From JAAFHZ01 sp964247085 (GTDB taxonomy: Bacteria; Cyanobacteriota; Cyanobacteriia; Cyanobacteriales; Chamaesiphonaceae), in assembly GCA_964247085.1 (NCBI GenBank), contig CAXTSX010000006.1, positions 1 to 64,000 on the forward strand: DNA of 64,000 nt, in the 5' to 3' direction. Position numbers and translations under genes: made by a program. Below are positions 51,932 to 60,563 of the stretch, one piece after another (position 1 is the first letter of the stretch; each line of letters begins with the position of its first letter). The notes under the pieces are model-generated. The model was not told where the DNA came from. It searched no databases and worked only from the letters and a program-made list of their open reading frames with translations.

Positions 51932-53248
51932 ATGAAATGTATTAGCTGCGATACCGATAATAATCTGAAAGATCGCACAGCCAATATGGGGCGGTGCAAA
52001 AGTTGTAATCATCGGTTCGTATTTGAACCAACTGCAATGCCAACGGCGATTAAGTTGACTGATCCTTTTTTTGCCAAGCTAATTATGGACTTGTCAGCCA
52101 ACAACACCTTATTTTTCACCCCACGTCAACTTTACTACTCATTAGATAAAAAGCTCCGATCGAGAGAGAGCAAAATGGGTGCTAATCTAATCAGTATTTT
52201 TATTGGGTTTCCCGTAGTAATATTTTTGATTTTTTGGATTTCAGGTTTCTTTCGAATTTCCTACAGTACTGTTGCACCTATTTTATTTATTACCTATGCT
52301 GCTTTATTGATTTGGGGTGCAGCCCAAAATAGTATTTCACGTCAACTTAATCGCCGCGCCCGCCAAAATAATATCCAAGCTCTAAAAGTATTAGCTGGAG
52401 TTCTGCTGCTTATTGGTTTACCGTTTAGCATTATTACCAACACAGTAGCCGGGATAATTGCTGCCATTGTTCTCGGTTGTGGTGCAGCTTGGCTCAGCTT
52501 TGATCGACAACGCCAACAGAGCAAAATCTTTGATGAATTTTTGATCGATCGAGAGCAATTTGATACTTGGTTAAATCAATGGAGAAGTATTAACAATCAG
52601 CCGGAAAACATGTTGGCGGAGCCAAAAACAATTACCTTACCCGCTGTGCCCAACTTAGATGTGGCTGCTTACAGCTTCGATCGAGTAGTGGTATGTAATA
52701 GTATTCAAGTCGCTCAAATTCTAATTAATAATAATTTCCATTTTGAAAATAATTGTGCCATTTTAACTATTGATGGTTACCCAGAAAATATTTTTGTCAC
52801 CACGATGGAAATGCTCCGGCGCAATCCAGATTTAAAAGTTTACGCTTTACATGATTGTTCACCTACCGGCATCCAAATGGTCTCGCAACTGCGCCACCAA
52901 GATAATTGGTTTCCTGATACTACAATTCCGATTATGGATGTAGGTATTTTGCCTAGACAAATCATGAATAATATAGATGCAACAACTCGTCAATCGAGCA
53001 GAGCAGCTAATGGTGCTCGAAATCTGCCTGTTGAAGTACGAAGCAATTTAAATACAGAAGAGTTGCAATGGCTAGAAGCTGGTTGCTATCTGGATTTAGA
53101 GTCTTTTTCATCGCAAAAAATCATTCAGATCTTACAAAAAGCAATTAATAGCAGTAAAGAGCTAGACATAGTGGAAAATAATGGCATTATAATTATTGAC
53201 AACTACGAATCTTCCTCGGATTTTTATACAATTGATAGTTTTGGTTGA
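51932..53248 (+). CDS. Membrane protein with zinc ribbon, Spo11/TopoVI-A-like YY motif and degenerate Toprim (copy 1)
   Basis: This 438-residue protein starts with a four-cysteine ribbon (MKCISCDTDN, GRCKSC). Then comes FFTPRQLYYSLDKKL (Tyr68-Tyr69), like the TxRxxYY active-site motif of Spo11/TopoVI-A. About four membrane helices follow (85-195), then a Toprim-like domain (about 250-370). In that domain CAILTIDGYPENIFV and KVYALHDCSPTGIQM mimic the Spo11 Toprim strands, but the catalytic Glu and second Asp are replaced (VVCN; DCS). IPIMDVGILPRQI follows, as in that family. The ATG 51932 aligns exactly with its paralogue's start; earlier starts lie in the terminator. Function unknown. Confidence 0.7.
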   Translation: MKCISCDTDNNLKDRTANMGRCKSCNHRFVFEPTAMPTAIKLTDPFFAKLIMDLSANNTLFFTPRQLYYSLDKKLRSRESKMGANLISIFIGFPVVIFLIFWISGFFRISYSTVAPILFITYAALLIWGAAQNSISRQLNRRARQNNIQALKVLAGVLLLIGLPFSIITNTVAGIIAAIVLGCGAAWLSFDRQRQQSKIFDEFLIDREQFDTWLNQWRSINNQPENMLAEPKTITLPAVPNLDVAAYSFDRVVVCNSIQVAQILINNNFHFENNCAILTIDGYPENIFVTTMEMLRRNPDLKVYALHDCSPTGIQMVSQLRHQDNWFPDTTIPIMDVGILPRQIMNNIDATTRQSSRAANGARNLPVEVRSNLNTEELQWLEAGCYLDLESFSSQKIIQILQKAINSSKELDIVENNGIIIIDNYESSSDFYTIDSFG

Positions 53249-53337
53249 TTTTTTTAGCTACCTAAAATCATGAAATAGTAAACAGTCACTATGGTTTAGA
53301 ATACTAATGAAGCGCATATCTGCTCGACAGCTGTATT

Positions 53338-54660
53338 ATGAAATGTATCAAGTGTAGTGCTGAAAATAATGTTCAAGAACAAACGGCTAGTATCGGTAGG
53401 TGTAAAAACTGCCAGCATCCATTTGTTTTTGCAGCTAATTCAATGCCGCCAACAACCAGATTAAATGATTTCTTTTTTGCCCAATTATTGGATGAGATAT
53501 CAGCTAAAAAAACTTTGTTTTTTACACCCCATCAATTTTACTATTTGTTGAATAAAAGACTGCAATCAAGTAAAAGTAAAATTAGTTTGCCTCAGGATCT
53601 ATTTAAGTATTTGATCTTTGGACCTCTACTGATTATCGCTGTCAGTTTCTTAGGCGCTTATGTACTCAAACTCCCTATTGATCTGCCGATCACGATATCA
53701 ACAATATTAATTAGCATATATACTTTGGGGGTAGTCATAACTATTGCACAAAGTAGTATTTCCCATCGACTCAATCGTCGAGATCGACAAATTAAGGCTA
53801 AAGCTCTCAAAATACTTGCTGGATTATTATTATTAGTTGGCTTACCTATTAGTATTGCAACACAGTCATTGCTGGGAATTACGACAACACTCGGTGCCGG
53901 TTTGATGGCAATTTTATTGAACCTAGAGCAACAACGCCAACAACATCGTATTGCTGACAATTTCTTGATTAGCAAAAATCAATTCGAGGAATATTTGAGC
54001 CAGTGGATCGCAATTAATGGAGAGCCAGTTAAAATCTTATCGCAGAAGCCTATGCCGCTCCTGCCACCTAGCCCCAATTCAGAAACCACCACTTATCGAT
54101 TGGAGGCTAAAACTTATCAATTCGATCGAGTCGTGGTTTGCAATCGTACAGCAGTTGCTCAACTTTTAATTCGTAATAACTTCCAGGCAGAAAATAGTTG
54201 TGCAGTTTTAACAATTGATGGCTACCCCACCGATACTTTTGCAGCCACACTGGCGCGATTGTACCAAAATCCTAAACTCCAAGTTTATGCACTACACGAT
54301 GCTTCACCCCATGGAGTTCAGATGATTTATCGTCTGCGGCGAGAAAAGATGTGGTTTCCTAATACTACTATCCCCATTATCGATGTAGGGATGATGCCCC
54401 GTCAGGTAATGAATAACCTCGATGTGAGTACTGGTCAATCTAAAAAAGTGGCTGAATTAGCTCTCCGAATGCCTCCTACTGTGCGGGACAGTTTATTGCC
54501 AGCTGAATTGAAATGGCTAGATATGGGTTGTTATATTGACCTAGAGTCCTTTTCATCTCAGCAAATAATTCAAGTCCTGCAACGAGCGATCGATGAGAGT
54601 AGTCAATTAAATTCAGATGAACCTAATGCAGATTTTTATTTATTAGAAAATTTTGAATAG
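53338..54660 (+). CDS. Membrane protein with zinc ribbon, Spo11/TopoVI-A-like YY motif and degenerate Toprim (copy 2)
   Basis: This 440-residue tandem paralogue is collinear with the previous gene along its whole length: MKCIKCSAEN and GRCKNC ribbon, FFTPHQFYYLLNKRL (Tyr68-Tyr69; the Arg is His here), several membrane helices, then CAVLTIDGYPTDTFA, QVYALHDASPHGVQM and IPIIDVGMMPRQV. The conserved pairs of motifs in two diverged copies show the architecture is under selection. It starts 89 nt after copy 1 and stops at the very base where the convergent ligase gene ends. Confidence 0.7.
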   Translation: MKCIKCSAENNVQEQTASIGRCKNCQHPFVFAANSMPPTTRLNDFFFAQLLDEISAKKTLFFTPHQFYYLLNKRLQSSKSKISLPQDLFKYLIFGPLLIIAVSFLGAYVLKLPIDLPITISTILISIYTLGVVITIAQSSISHRLNRRDRQIKAKALKILAGLLLLVGLPISIATQSLLGITTTLGAGLMAILLNLEQQRQQHRIADNFLISKNQFEEYLSQWIAINGEPVKILSQKPMPLLPPSPNSETTTYRLEAKTYQFDRVVVCNRTAVAQLLIRNNFQAENSCAVLTIDGYPTDTFAATLARLYQNPKLQVYALHDASPHGVQMIYRLRREKMWFPNTTIPIIDVGMMPRQVMNNLDVSTGQSKKVAELALRMPPTVRDSLLPAELKWLDMGCYIDLESFSSQQIIQVLQRAIDESSQLNSDEPNADFYLLENFE

Positions 54661-56367
54661 TTATTGATTCCAGTCGGAATTAATCTGCAACCACATTTCC
54701 AAACTAACTAACAACCACAACTTTGCCCCATAGCGTCCCCAAACATCACCGCGAAAATCTAGCCATTCTTTAACTACAGCTTGATTAATATATGGTGCAA
54801 TCTTTGCCCGTCGATCGAGCAATAAAGACCGAGCTTGCCGTTGCCAATATTTCCGAAAGCCCAGTTGAACTGGTACCATCATGCCACTTTTTGGCCGATC
54901 GATAATTGATGCTGGTAATAAATCGGCCACCGCCCGCTTCAACACCGCTTTTTCTTGTACACCCGATAATTTATACTCCGGGGGAATCGCCATACTCATT
55001 TCGACAATGCGGCGATCGAACAAAGGCGATCGACCTTGCAATCCTTCTGCCCGAGTCAAATTATTTACCTTAGTTAAAATCTGATCTGCACCCTTAAACT
55101 TAATATTCAGCGCCATCAATCGATTTAGGTAGCTCATTTCCGCATTCAAATCGGCTTCAAATATCCATGATTCTTGCACCTTTCGCCAAATTTCGGACTT
55201 TAGTAACTGTGGCAAATCCGCCGCACATTTTTGAAAAGACATCAAATATGCCTGTAATGGATCATGGTTAACCACCGATTCATACAAACTATTAATCAAC
55301 ATCGGCTGATTTTTGGGACCCCCAAAACAAGGATCGCCACCCTCGCCATTGAGCGTTACCCGCACGTTATGGCTAGCCAGCTGACCGACTAACAAATTAG
55401 GCACTGTCAATGGATCGCCGATCGGATCATCCAGATAAGCCATTGTTTGGGGTAATTGTTCCCACATTTGCCGGAAAGTGATTTCTAGAATATGGTGTTG
55501 TGTCCCACAATGAGCTGCTACCAGCCCAGAAAATTCCAATTCATTGGCTGATTCGGTGCCAAAGTGAATCGAATAAGTATGCACTGGAGCATCATGTAAC
55601 TGGCTGGCCAAGGCTGTAATACAGCTGGAATCTAGACCACCAGACAAAAATACTCCCACCGCTTCGTCGTTAGCAGGCAAATATTCAAGCATCACTTGTT
55701 CTAATAATGATCGCAATTCATTACTATGCCACTCCAAAGATGCTGGTTTAGTTACTTGTTCTTGTAGGTGCCAGTAAGCATGAATGTCTCCGGCGGGTAG
55801 TTGTAGAATATGACCTGGGCGTAATTCCCGCACATTTTGCCATAAAGTTTGATCGCCTGGGACAAAAGAACAGGTTAAATAATCACGGAGTGCCACTAAA
55901 TCTAGTTCATTCGATCGATAGGAATTTAAAGCACTCAACTGCGGAGCAATCCATTGGGTCGTGCTGTTGGTGGTGTAATAGATTGTCCTAGTTCCCACGG
56001 CATCACGAACTAGGAGCAGCTGTTGTGAATCTTTTTCCCATATAGCTAAACACCACATTCCTTGCAGTAGATCGAGGGCTGTAGCCCCCCACTTTTCCCA
56101 TAGCCACGCGACCAACTCCAGATCACTAATTCCCTCCGGATGTTCTAACTTTTCTAATAATATTTTTCGATTACTTAACCACAGGTCACCGACGACTACA
56201 AATTGATCATTGGGACTAATTATCCAATTATTGGCAATGACGATCGACAACTTGCCATCACGCCAAATAGCTTCCTGCTCTATATTATCGCCCCAGGCCA
56301 ATAACCATGATGGTGACAGTGGCTGGACTCGATAGTTAGGTTGTGGTCTAAAGTTAAAGAAATTCAC
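54661..56367 (-). CDS. Second asparagine-synthetase-like ligase
   Basis: This 568-residue protein has an N-terminal Ntn-like domain (LLQGMWCLAIWEKD, VRDAVGTRTIYYT) and a synthetase domain with SGGLDSS at 242-248, YLDDPIGDPLTVPN, LNGEGGDPCFGG and LKRAVADLLPASIIDRPKSG. Cys is not the second residue (MNFFN), so glutamine hydrolysis is unlikely. It begins with GTG 56367. It is related to the ligase at 48165 but on the opposite strand; together with the decarboxylase-like protein they suggest a small peptide or amide pathway (inference). Confidence 0.8.
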   Translation of the reverse strand: MNFFNFRPQPNYRVQPLSPSWLLAWGDNIEQEAIWRDGKLSIVIANNWIISPNDQFVVVGDLWLSNRKILLEKLEHPEGISDLELVAWLWEKWGATALDLLQGMWCLAIWEKDSQQLLLVRDAVGTRTIYYTTNSTTQWIAPQLSALNSYRSNELDLVALRDYLTCSFVPGDQTLWQNVRELRPGHILQLPAGDIHAYWHLQEQVTKPASLEWHSNELRSLLEQVMLEYLPANDEAVGVFLSGGLDSSCITALASQLHDAPVHTYSIHFGTESANELEFSGLVAAHCGTQHHILEITFRQMWEQLPQTMAYLDDPIGDPLTVPNLLVGQLASHNVRVTLNGEGGDPCFGGPKNQPMLINSLYESVVNHDPLQAYLMSFQKCAADLPQLLKSEIWRKVQESWIFEADLNAEMSYLNRLMALNIKFKGADQILTKVNNLTRAEGLQGRSPLFDRRIVEMSMAIPPEYKLSGVQEKAVLKRAVADLLPASIIDRPKSGMMVPVQLGFRKYWQRQARSLLLDRRAKIAPYINQAVVKEWLDFRGDVWGRYGAKLWLLVSLEMWLQINSDWNQ

Positions 56368-56448
56368 TAGTCATAACACTCATGGGCATAATTCGTTATA
56401 CCAAGGAGTGCTACATCGGTAAAGTATCAGTGTAATTTAGTATGCAAA

Positions 56449-56483
56449 ACAAAGGGGCGAAGCCCATGGCTTCGCCCCTTTGT
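56449..56483. terminator. Perfect 16-bp stem terminator
   Basis: ACAAAGGGGCGAAGCC (56449-56464), loop CAT, and GGCTTCGCCCCTTTGT (56468-56483) form a G/C-rich stem followed on the minus strand by TTTTG. It closes the secreted-protein gene at 56507. Confidence 0.9.
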
Positions 56484-56506
56484 AAAATTGAATAGCGAGC
56501 TACTAA

Positions 56507-57124
56507 TTAGCGAGCTGCTTCTACCAACTTGCCTAACACAACCTGTGCTGCTTTTTGGCCAGCGGGGAAGCTTTGCACAATGCTATTAAGCTGAGAACCA
56601 GGCTTACCAACGGCTTGACTGCTATCAGTTAAAGATCTGAGGTAGTTGTTATAAGAGCTAACTGCACCGGAAAGCACTGCTGAGTTGATGGTACCATCAA
56701 CAGCTCTCAGACCTTGCATCGACATAGCCAATTGCTTGGCGGAATCACCACCACCCAAAGCAGTAACGAAGCCGCCTACTGCTGGTGAATCGGAGCCAGC
56801 GGGGGAACTAATTACATCAAAAGCAACCTGGGCAGCAGCCGGGTCAACATTGACGGTGTTACCACCAACAGGTTGACTACCACTGATGCTAGAAGCTGTA
56901 AGTGTGGCACCTACACCATTAACCTTTGCTTGAATTTCTGGAGTGAAGCTAGCACTACCACTTTTGCTACCACTACCACCACCCGAAACGCCGCGTACCG
57001 AGTCGCTACCAACAGGCGCATTACCAAAACCGTCGAACACGCTAGGTAGAGGTGCTGCAATAGCAGAAAGTGGCAACAGCACAGCTGCTAAGGTCGCTAA
57101 TGCCAAAACATTTTTAATTTTCAT
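56507..57124 (-). CDS. Secreted Gly/Ser-rich protein of unknown function
   Basis: This 205-residue protein has a signal peptide (KNVLALATLAAVLLPLSAIA-A), a Gly/Ser-rich linker (GVSGGGSGSKSGSASF) and a helical C-terminal part (NYLRSLTDSSQAVGKPGSQL). No family is recognised. It follows the SLH porin gene on the same strand with 79 nt between and has its own terminator. Confidence 0.7.
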   Translation of the reverse strand: MKIKNVLALATLAAVLLPLSAIAAPLPSVFDGFGNAPVGSDSVRGVSGGGSGSKSGSASFTPEIQAKVNGVGATLTASSISGSQPVGGNTVNVDPAAAQVAFDVISSPAGSDSPAVGGFVTALGGGDSAKQLAMSMQGLRAVDGTINSAVLSGAVSSYNNYLRSLTDSSQAVGKPGSQLNSIVQSFPAGQKAAQVVLGKLVEAAR

Positions 57125-57203
57125 AACAAACCACAGAGTTGAACAAGAACAAAAAATCGATAAATCAAGAACCCGATTGAGACAACAGGGTTCCTTATTT
57201 TTC

Positions 57204-58802
57204 TTAGAACTTGAAGCCTAAACCAGCACTAACACCGAAACGGGATTCTTCACCAGCAACTTTGTCACCAAAAGCGTCTAGGATGGCGGGAGTGACTTGG
57301 AATCCAACGCCATCACTTAATTGCAAGCTGATGGGTAAGCCGACGCTAAAATTGCGACCGTTATAGTCGGTAACTAGGGCAATATTTTCGGAGACCCGGA
57401 AGCCTAAACTACCGAAAATACTAGTGCTACTATTCTCGCTGCTACCTAGAGTAATGTCGGAAATTTGACGGAAACGACCATTACCAACACCAACTGAGGC
57501 GGTAAAGTTATTAGTATCACCAACTGGTAAAACACCAGTTAGGACTCCGTAAAAAGTTTCTCTAGTAGGATCTGAGTCGGTTTTGATGGCATTTTCCCAA
57601 CCAGCCGCAACAGCGAAGTTATCACCAAATTGTTTGTGTAGTTTGAAGTTAACACCAGCGCGATCAAATAGTCCAAGACTGACCGGACCAACACCGCCAT
57701 AGCTGTTAGTACTGACAGATGTTTCTAAACCGATCGCATTAACACTGTCACCAAGACCAAAACCTGCACCTAAACCAAAAGCACTAGTGTTAGGGCTGGC
57801 TCCAGGAACAAGAGCATCTTGATAGCCCGTACCGATAAAGAAATCGCCGCCGTTAGCACCAAAACCAGTAGGTGTGGTTAAGCCACCAACTGGGGCATTA
57901 GCAGATTTCTTAGCAGTAGTTTCAATGCCGGGTAAGTTACCAACACCAGCACGATTCTGAATATCTTGTTCAGTAATGGCTACATTGCTACCACCACCAC
58001 ATTGAACGATGTATTTTTGAGCTGGGTTATTGCTATCCAGGGCAGTTAGCTTACCAGAAGCGACCAAAGCTTGGTGGATAAAGGCAGCGACATCGGCACG
58101 AGTTGCAACACCATTAGGATTAAAAGTTTTACCATCTGGGTAAGAAACGCTCACAGCCACACATTTCTGAGTAGCAGCTACCAGGGCTTCGCGACCAAAG
58201 CTCGGTACTTGTGCTGAATCGGAGAACAATTCATCGACCTTAGGACCATTAGCATCAGCTTGTAACTTGTTGCCATTACTAATAGATACTAACGATTCGA
58301 TCCGGACAATGTTTTGAGTGGGACCGAATCTGTTGTTTGGATAACCAGACAAGAAACCAGCGCGATAAGCCTTATCGATCGCGGCAGCACCCCAGAATTT
58401 TTTCGGTACATCTGGGAAAGAGCGAGACTCTCTAGTAGGTTCTAAATCAAAAGCCTTGGTCAACAAAGCAGCAAATTCAGCTCTGTTGACAGGCTGGTCT
58501 GGACGAAAAGAGCCATCAGGATAACCAGCAATGATGCCTTTTTCTACTAATACCTTAATGAAAGGCTCTGCCCAGTTTCCCGCAACATCGCTGGCCTGTG
58601 CAATCTTATTTTCGGTAGTAGTGGCAGCTGGTAGATTTTTTTCGACAGTATTGGCAGCTGCTTTTTGTGAAACTACTGGAGCTGCTTTTACTTCGGGTAG
58701 GTTAGCAGCAAAGGCTGCATTACCAGAGATGATCGAGGCACTTAAGAAAGTCCCCAACAAAATAATATTTTTGCAGTTGATCTGGCGTTTTTTCTGATTC
58801 AT
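57204..58802 (-). CDS. SLH-domain outer-membrane porin-like protein
   Basis: This 532-residue protein has a signal peptide (IILLGTFLSASIISGNAAFA) and three SLH repeats that bind peptidoglycan or its polymers: GIIAGYPDGSFRPDQPVNRA, GFLSGYPNNRFGPTQNIVR and a degenerate third with SYPDGKTFNPNGVATRA. The C-terminal half is beta-barrel-like and ends GLGFKF with terminal Phe. This is the typical cyanobacterial SLH-porin design, probably a major outer-membrane protein. Confidence 0.85.
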   Translation of the reverse strand: MNQKKRQINCKNIILLGTFLSASIISGNAAFAANLPEVKAAPVVSQKAAANTVEKNLPAATTTENKIAQASDVAGNWAEPFIKVLVEKGIIAGYPDGSFRPDQPVNRAEFAALLTKAFDLEPTRESRSFPDVPKKFWGAAAIDKAYRAGFLSGYPNNRFGPTQNIVRIESLVSISNGNKLQADANGPKVDELFSDSAQVPSFGREALVAATQKCVAVSVSYPDGKTFNPNGVATRADVAAFIHQALVASGKLTALDSNNPAQKYIVQCGGGSNVAITEQDIQNRAGVGNLPGIETTAKKSANAPVGGLTTPTGFGANGGDFFIGTGYQDALVPGASPNTSAFGLGAGFGLGDSVNAIGLETSVSTNSYGGVGPVSLGLFDRAGVNFKLHKQFGDNFAVAAGWENAIKTDSDPTRETFYGVLTGVLPVGDTNNFTASVGVGNGRFRQISDITLGSSENSSTSIFGSLGFRVSENIALVTDYNGRNFSVGLPISLQLSDGVGFQVTPAILDAFGDKVAGEESRFGVSAGLGFKF

Positions 58803-59048
58803 AGCTTAAAAACCTCACTCCCCACTAATAAATTAATGGTTTAGTTTTAACCCGTAAAGGACATTATTAGTATTGTACGACCATTTTGTTCTAGATTGTG
58901 TTCCCACTTTTTGGTGTGATTTCAATCTCGACTAGCGGTGACATACTGAATAATCCTCATGATACCCAAGGATCTGGCCATGTTAACTCTCAGTGTGAAT
59001 ATCGACTATGTTGATCGGCATGACCCGTTGACAACATAAAAATAAGGC

Positions 59049-59076
59049 AGTTGAGAATTCCCAACCGCCCTCAACT
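59049..59076 (-). terminator. Terminator for moeB
   Basis: AGTTGAG (59049-59055) and CTCAACT (59070-59076) pair. On the minus strand the stem is followed by GCCTTATTTTTATG. It is 25 nt past the moeB stop. Confidence 0.55.
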
Positions 59077-59100
59077 ATTAAATTTTAATTCCTGCTTTAA

Positions 59101-60372
59101 TTAATATTCCAGCACCGCCGCATCTACTTCCCGGCTCCAAGCTTGAATACCGCCTTTAACATTAGTCCCAACCAAGCCCACCTCCTTCAAAAGACCCAGC
59201 GCCTTAGCTGATCGACCGCCCATTTTGCAGTGAGCAATCAACTTTTTATCGCCAACAGCAGCCTTTACTCGATCGATCCCATCGCCTTGTTCAATATCGG
59301 GAAGCGGAATTAATACCGCACCCGGAATCTTGGCAATATCGTACTCATTAGGATTCCGCACATCGATTAGCACATAATCCTGGGCACCGCTGTCCATGAG
59401 CTTTTTCAGATCAGTTACAGTCATTTCATCCAAAGCACTCATCTCCGCTGCTTCAGCAGCTTTAGCTTGAGGAATCCCACAGAATTCTTGGTAATCAATC
59501 AACTTTTCAATCACTGGCCGTTCGGGATCAGGGCGCAATTTCAGTTCCCGAAAACTCATATCCAAAGCGTTATAAAGCATCAACCGGCCACTCAGCGATC
59601 GACCTTGGCCGAGAATAATTTTGACCGTTTCCGTAGCCTGAATCACCCCAATAATGCCGCACAAAATTCCTAAAACACCACCTTCAGCACAGGAGGGGAC
59701 CATCCCTGGTGGTGGTGGATCTGGGTATAGATCCCGATAGTTGGGAGCAGGCATCTCATCATCGTACAGCCAGTCCTCGCCATTTTTCCGCAACTTGGCA
59801 CGCTCCTCGGTATTGGCATTGTTCCAAGCTGCCGTGCGCTGCCAGCCACCTTTATAGTTAAAGACCGTGGCTTGACCTTCAAAGCGTAAGATCGAGCCAT
59901 AGACATTGGGCTTGCCCAATAAGACACAGGCATCATTGACCAAATAACGGGTGGGAAAATTATCAGTACCATCGACAATTACATCGTAGGGACGCAGGAT
60001 ATCCAAGGCATTTTCGGCACTGAGGGCGGTTTCATACAAATCGACCTGACAGTAGGGATTGATCTCCAAAATCCGGCTCTTGGCCGATTCGATTTTGGGC
60101 TTACCCACCCAAGAAGTGCCATGAATAATTTGGCGTTGGAGGTTGGAGTGATCGACGATATCAAAATCGACGATGCCAATGCGGCCAATACCCGCCGCTG
60201 CTAAATACAAGAGTAGGGGCGAACCCAAACCACCAGTGCCAACACACAGCACACTAGCGGCTTTGAGCCGTTTTTGGCCATCCAATCCGACTTCGGGCAA
60301 AATCAAATGGCGAGAGTAGCGAGCATATTCTTCAGGTAATAACTGAACTTGATCCAAATCGGGATTAAGCAT
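59101..60372 (-). CDS. moeB: MoeB/ThiF adenylyltransferase fused to rhodanese
   Basis: This 423-residue E1-like enzyme adenylates the C-terminus of a ubiquitin-like sulfur carrier (MoaD or ThiS). N-terminal domain: YSRHLILPEVGLDGQ, nucleotide loop VGTGGLGSPLLLYLAAAGIG, FDIVDHSNLQRQI, and DGTDNFPTRYLVND. The C-terminal rhodanese domain has the sulfur-carrying Cys in LIAHCKMGGRSAKA and DVRNPNEYDIAKIPGA. The fusion is usual in cyanobacteria and joins activation with sulfur transfer. Confidence 0.9.
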   Translation of the reverse strand: MLNPDLDQVQLLPEEYARYSRHLILPEVGLDGQKRLKAASVLCVGTGGLGSPLLLYLAAAGIGRIGIVDFDIVDHSNLQRQIIHGTSWVGKPKIESAKSRILEINPYCQVDLYETALSAENALDILRPYDVIVDGTDNFPTRYLVNDACVLLGKPNVYGSILRFEGQATVFNYKGGWQRTAAWNNANTEERAKLRKNGEDWLYDDEMPAPNYRDLYPDPPPPGMVPSCAEGGVLGILCGIIGVIQATETVKIILGQGRSLSGRLMLYNALDMSFRELKLRPDPERPVIEKLIDYQEFCGIPQAKAAEAAEMSALDEMTVTDLKKLMDSGAQDYVLIDVRNPNEYDIAKIPGAVLIPLPDIEQGDGIDRVKAAVGDKKLIAHCKMGGRSAKALGLLKEVGLVGTNVKGGIQAWSREVDAAVLEY

Positions 60373-60563
60373 ATCGATAGAGACAAGGCTAAAATGTACA
60401 GATTTGTGCAGCGTTAATCCAAGAGGTGGGGTATCTAGAAACTAGCACTCTGCAAACCGCTGAGCAGACGATCGCTTTAATAAAAAAACCATGTCATACT
60501 CGTCACCCTTACATGGTACCTTGATTTTTGAACATGGAATTTGCATATTATTGTACTAAACCT

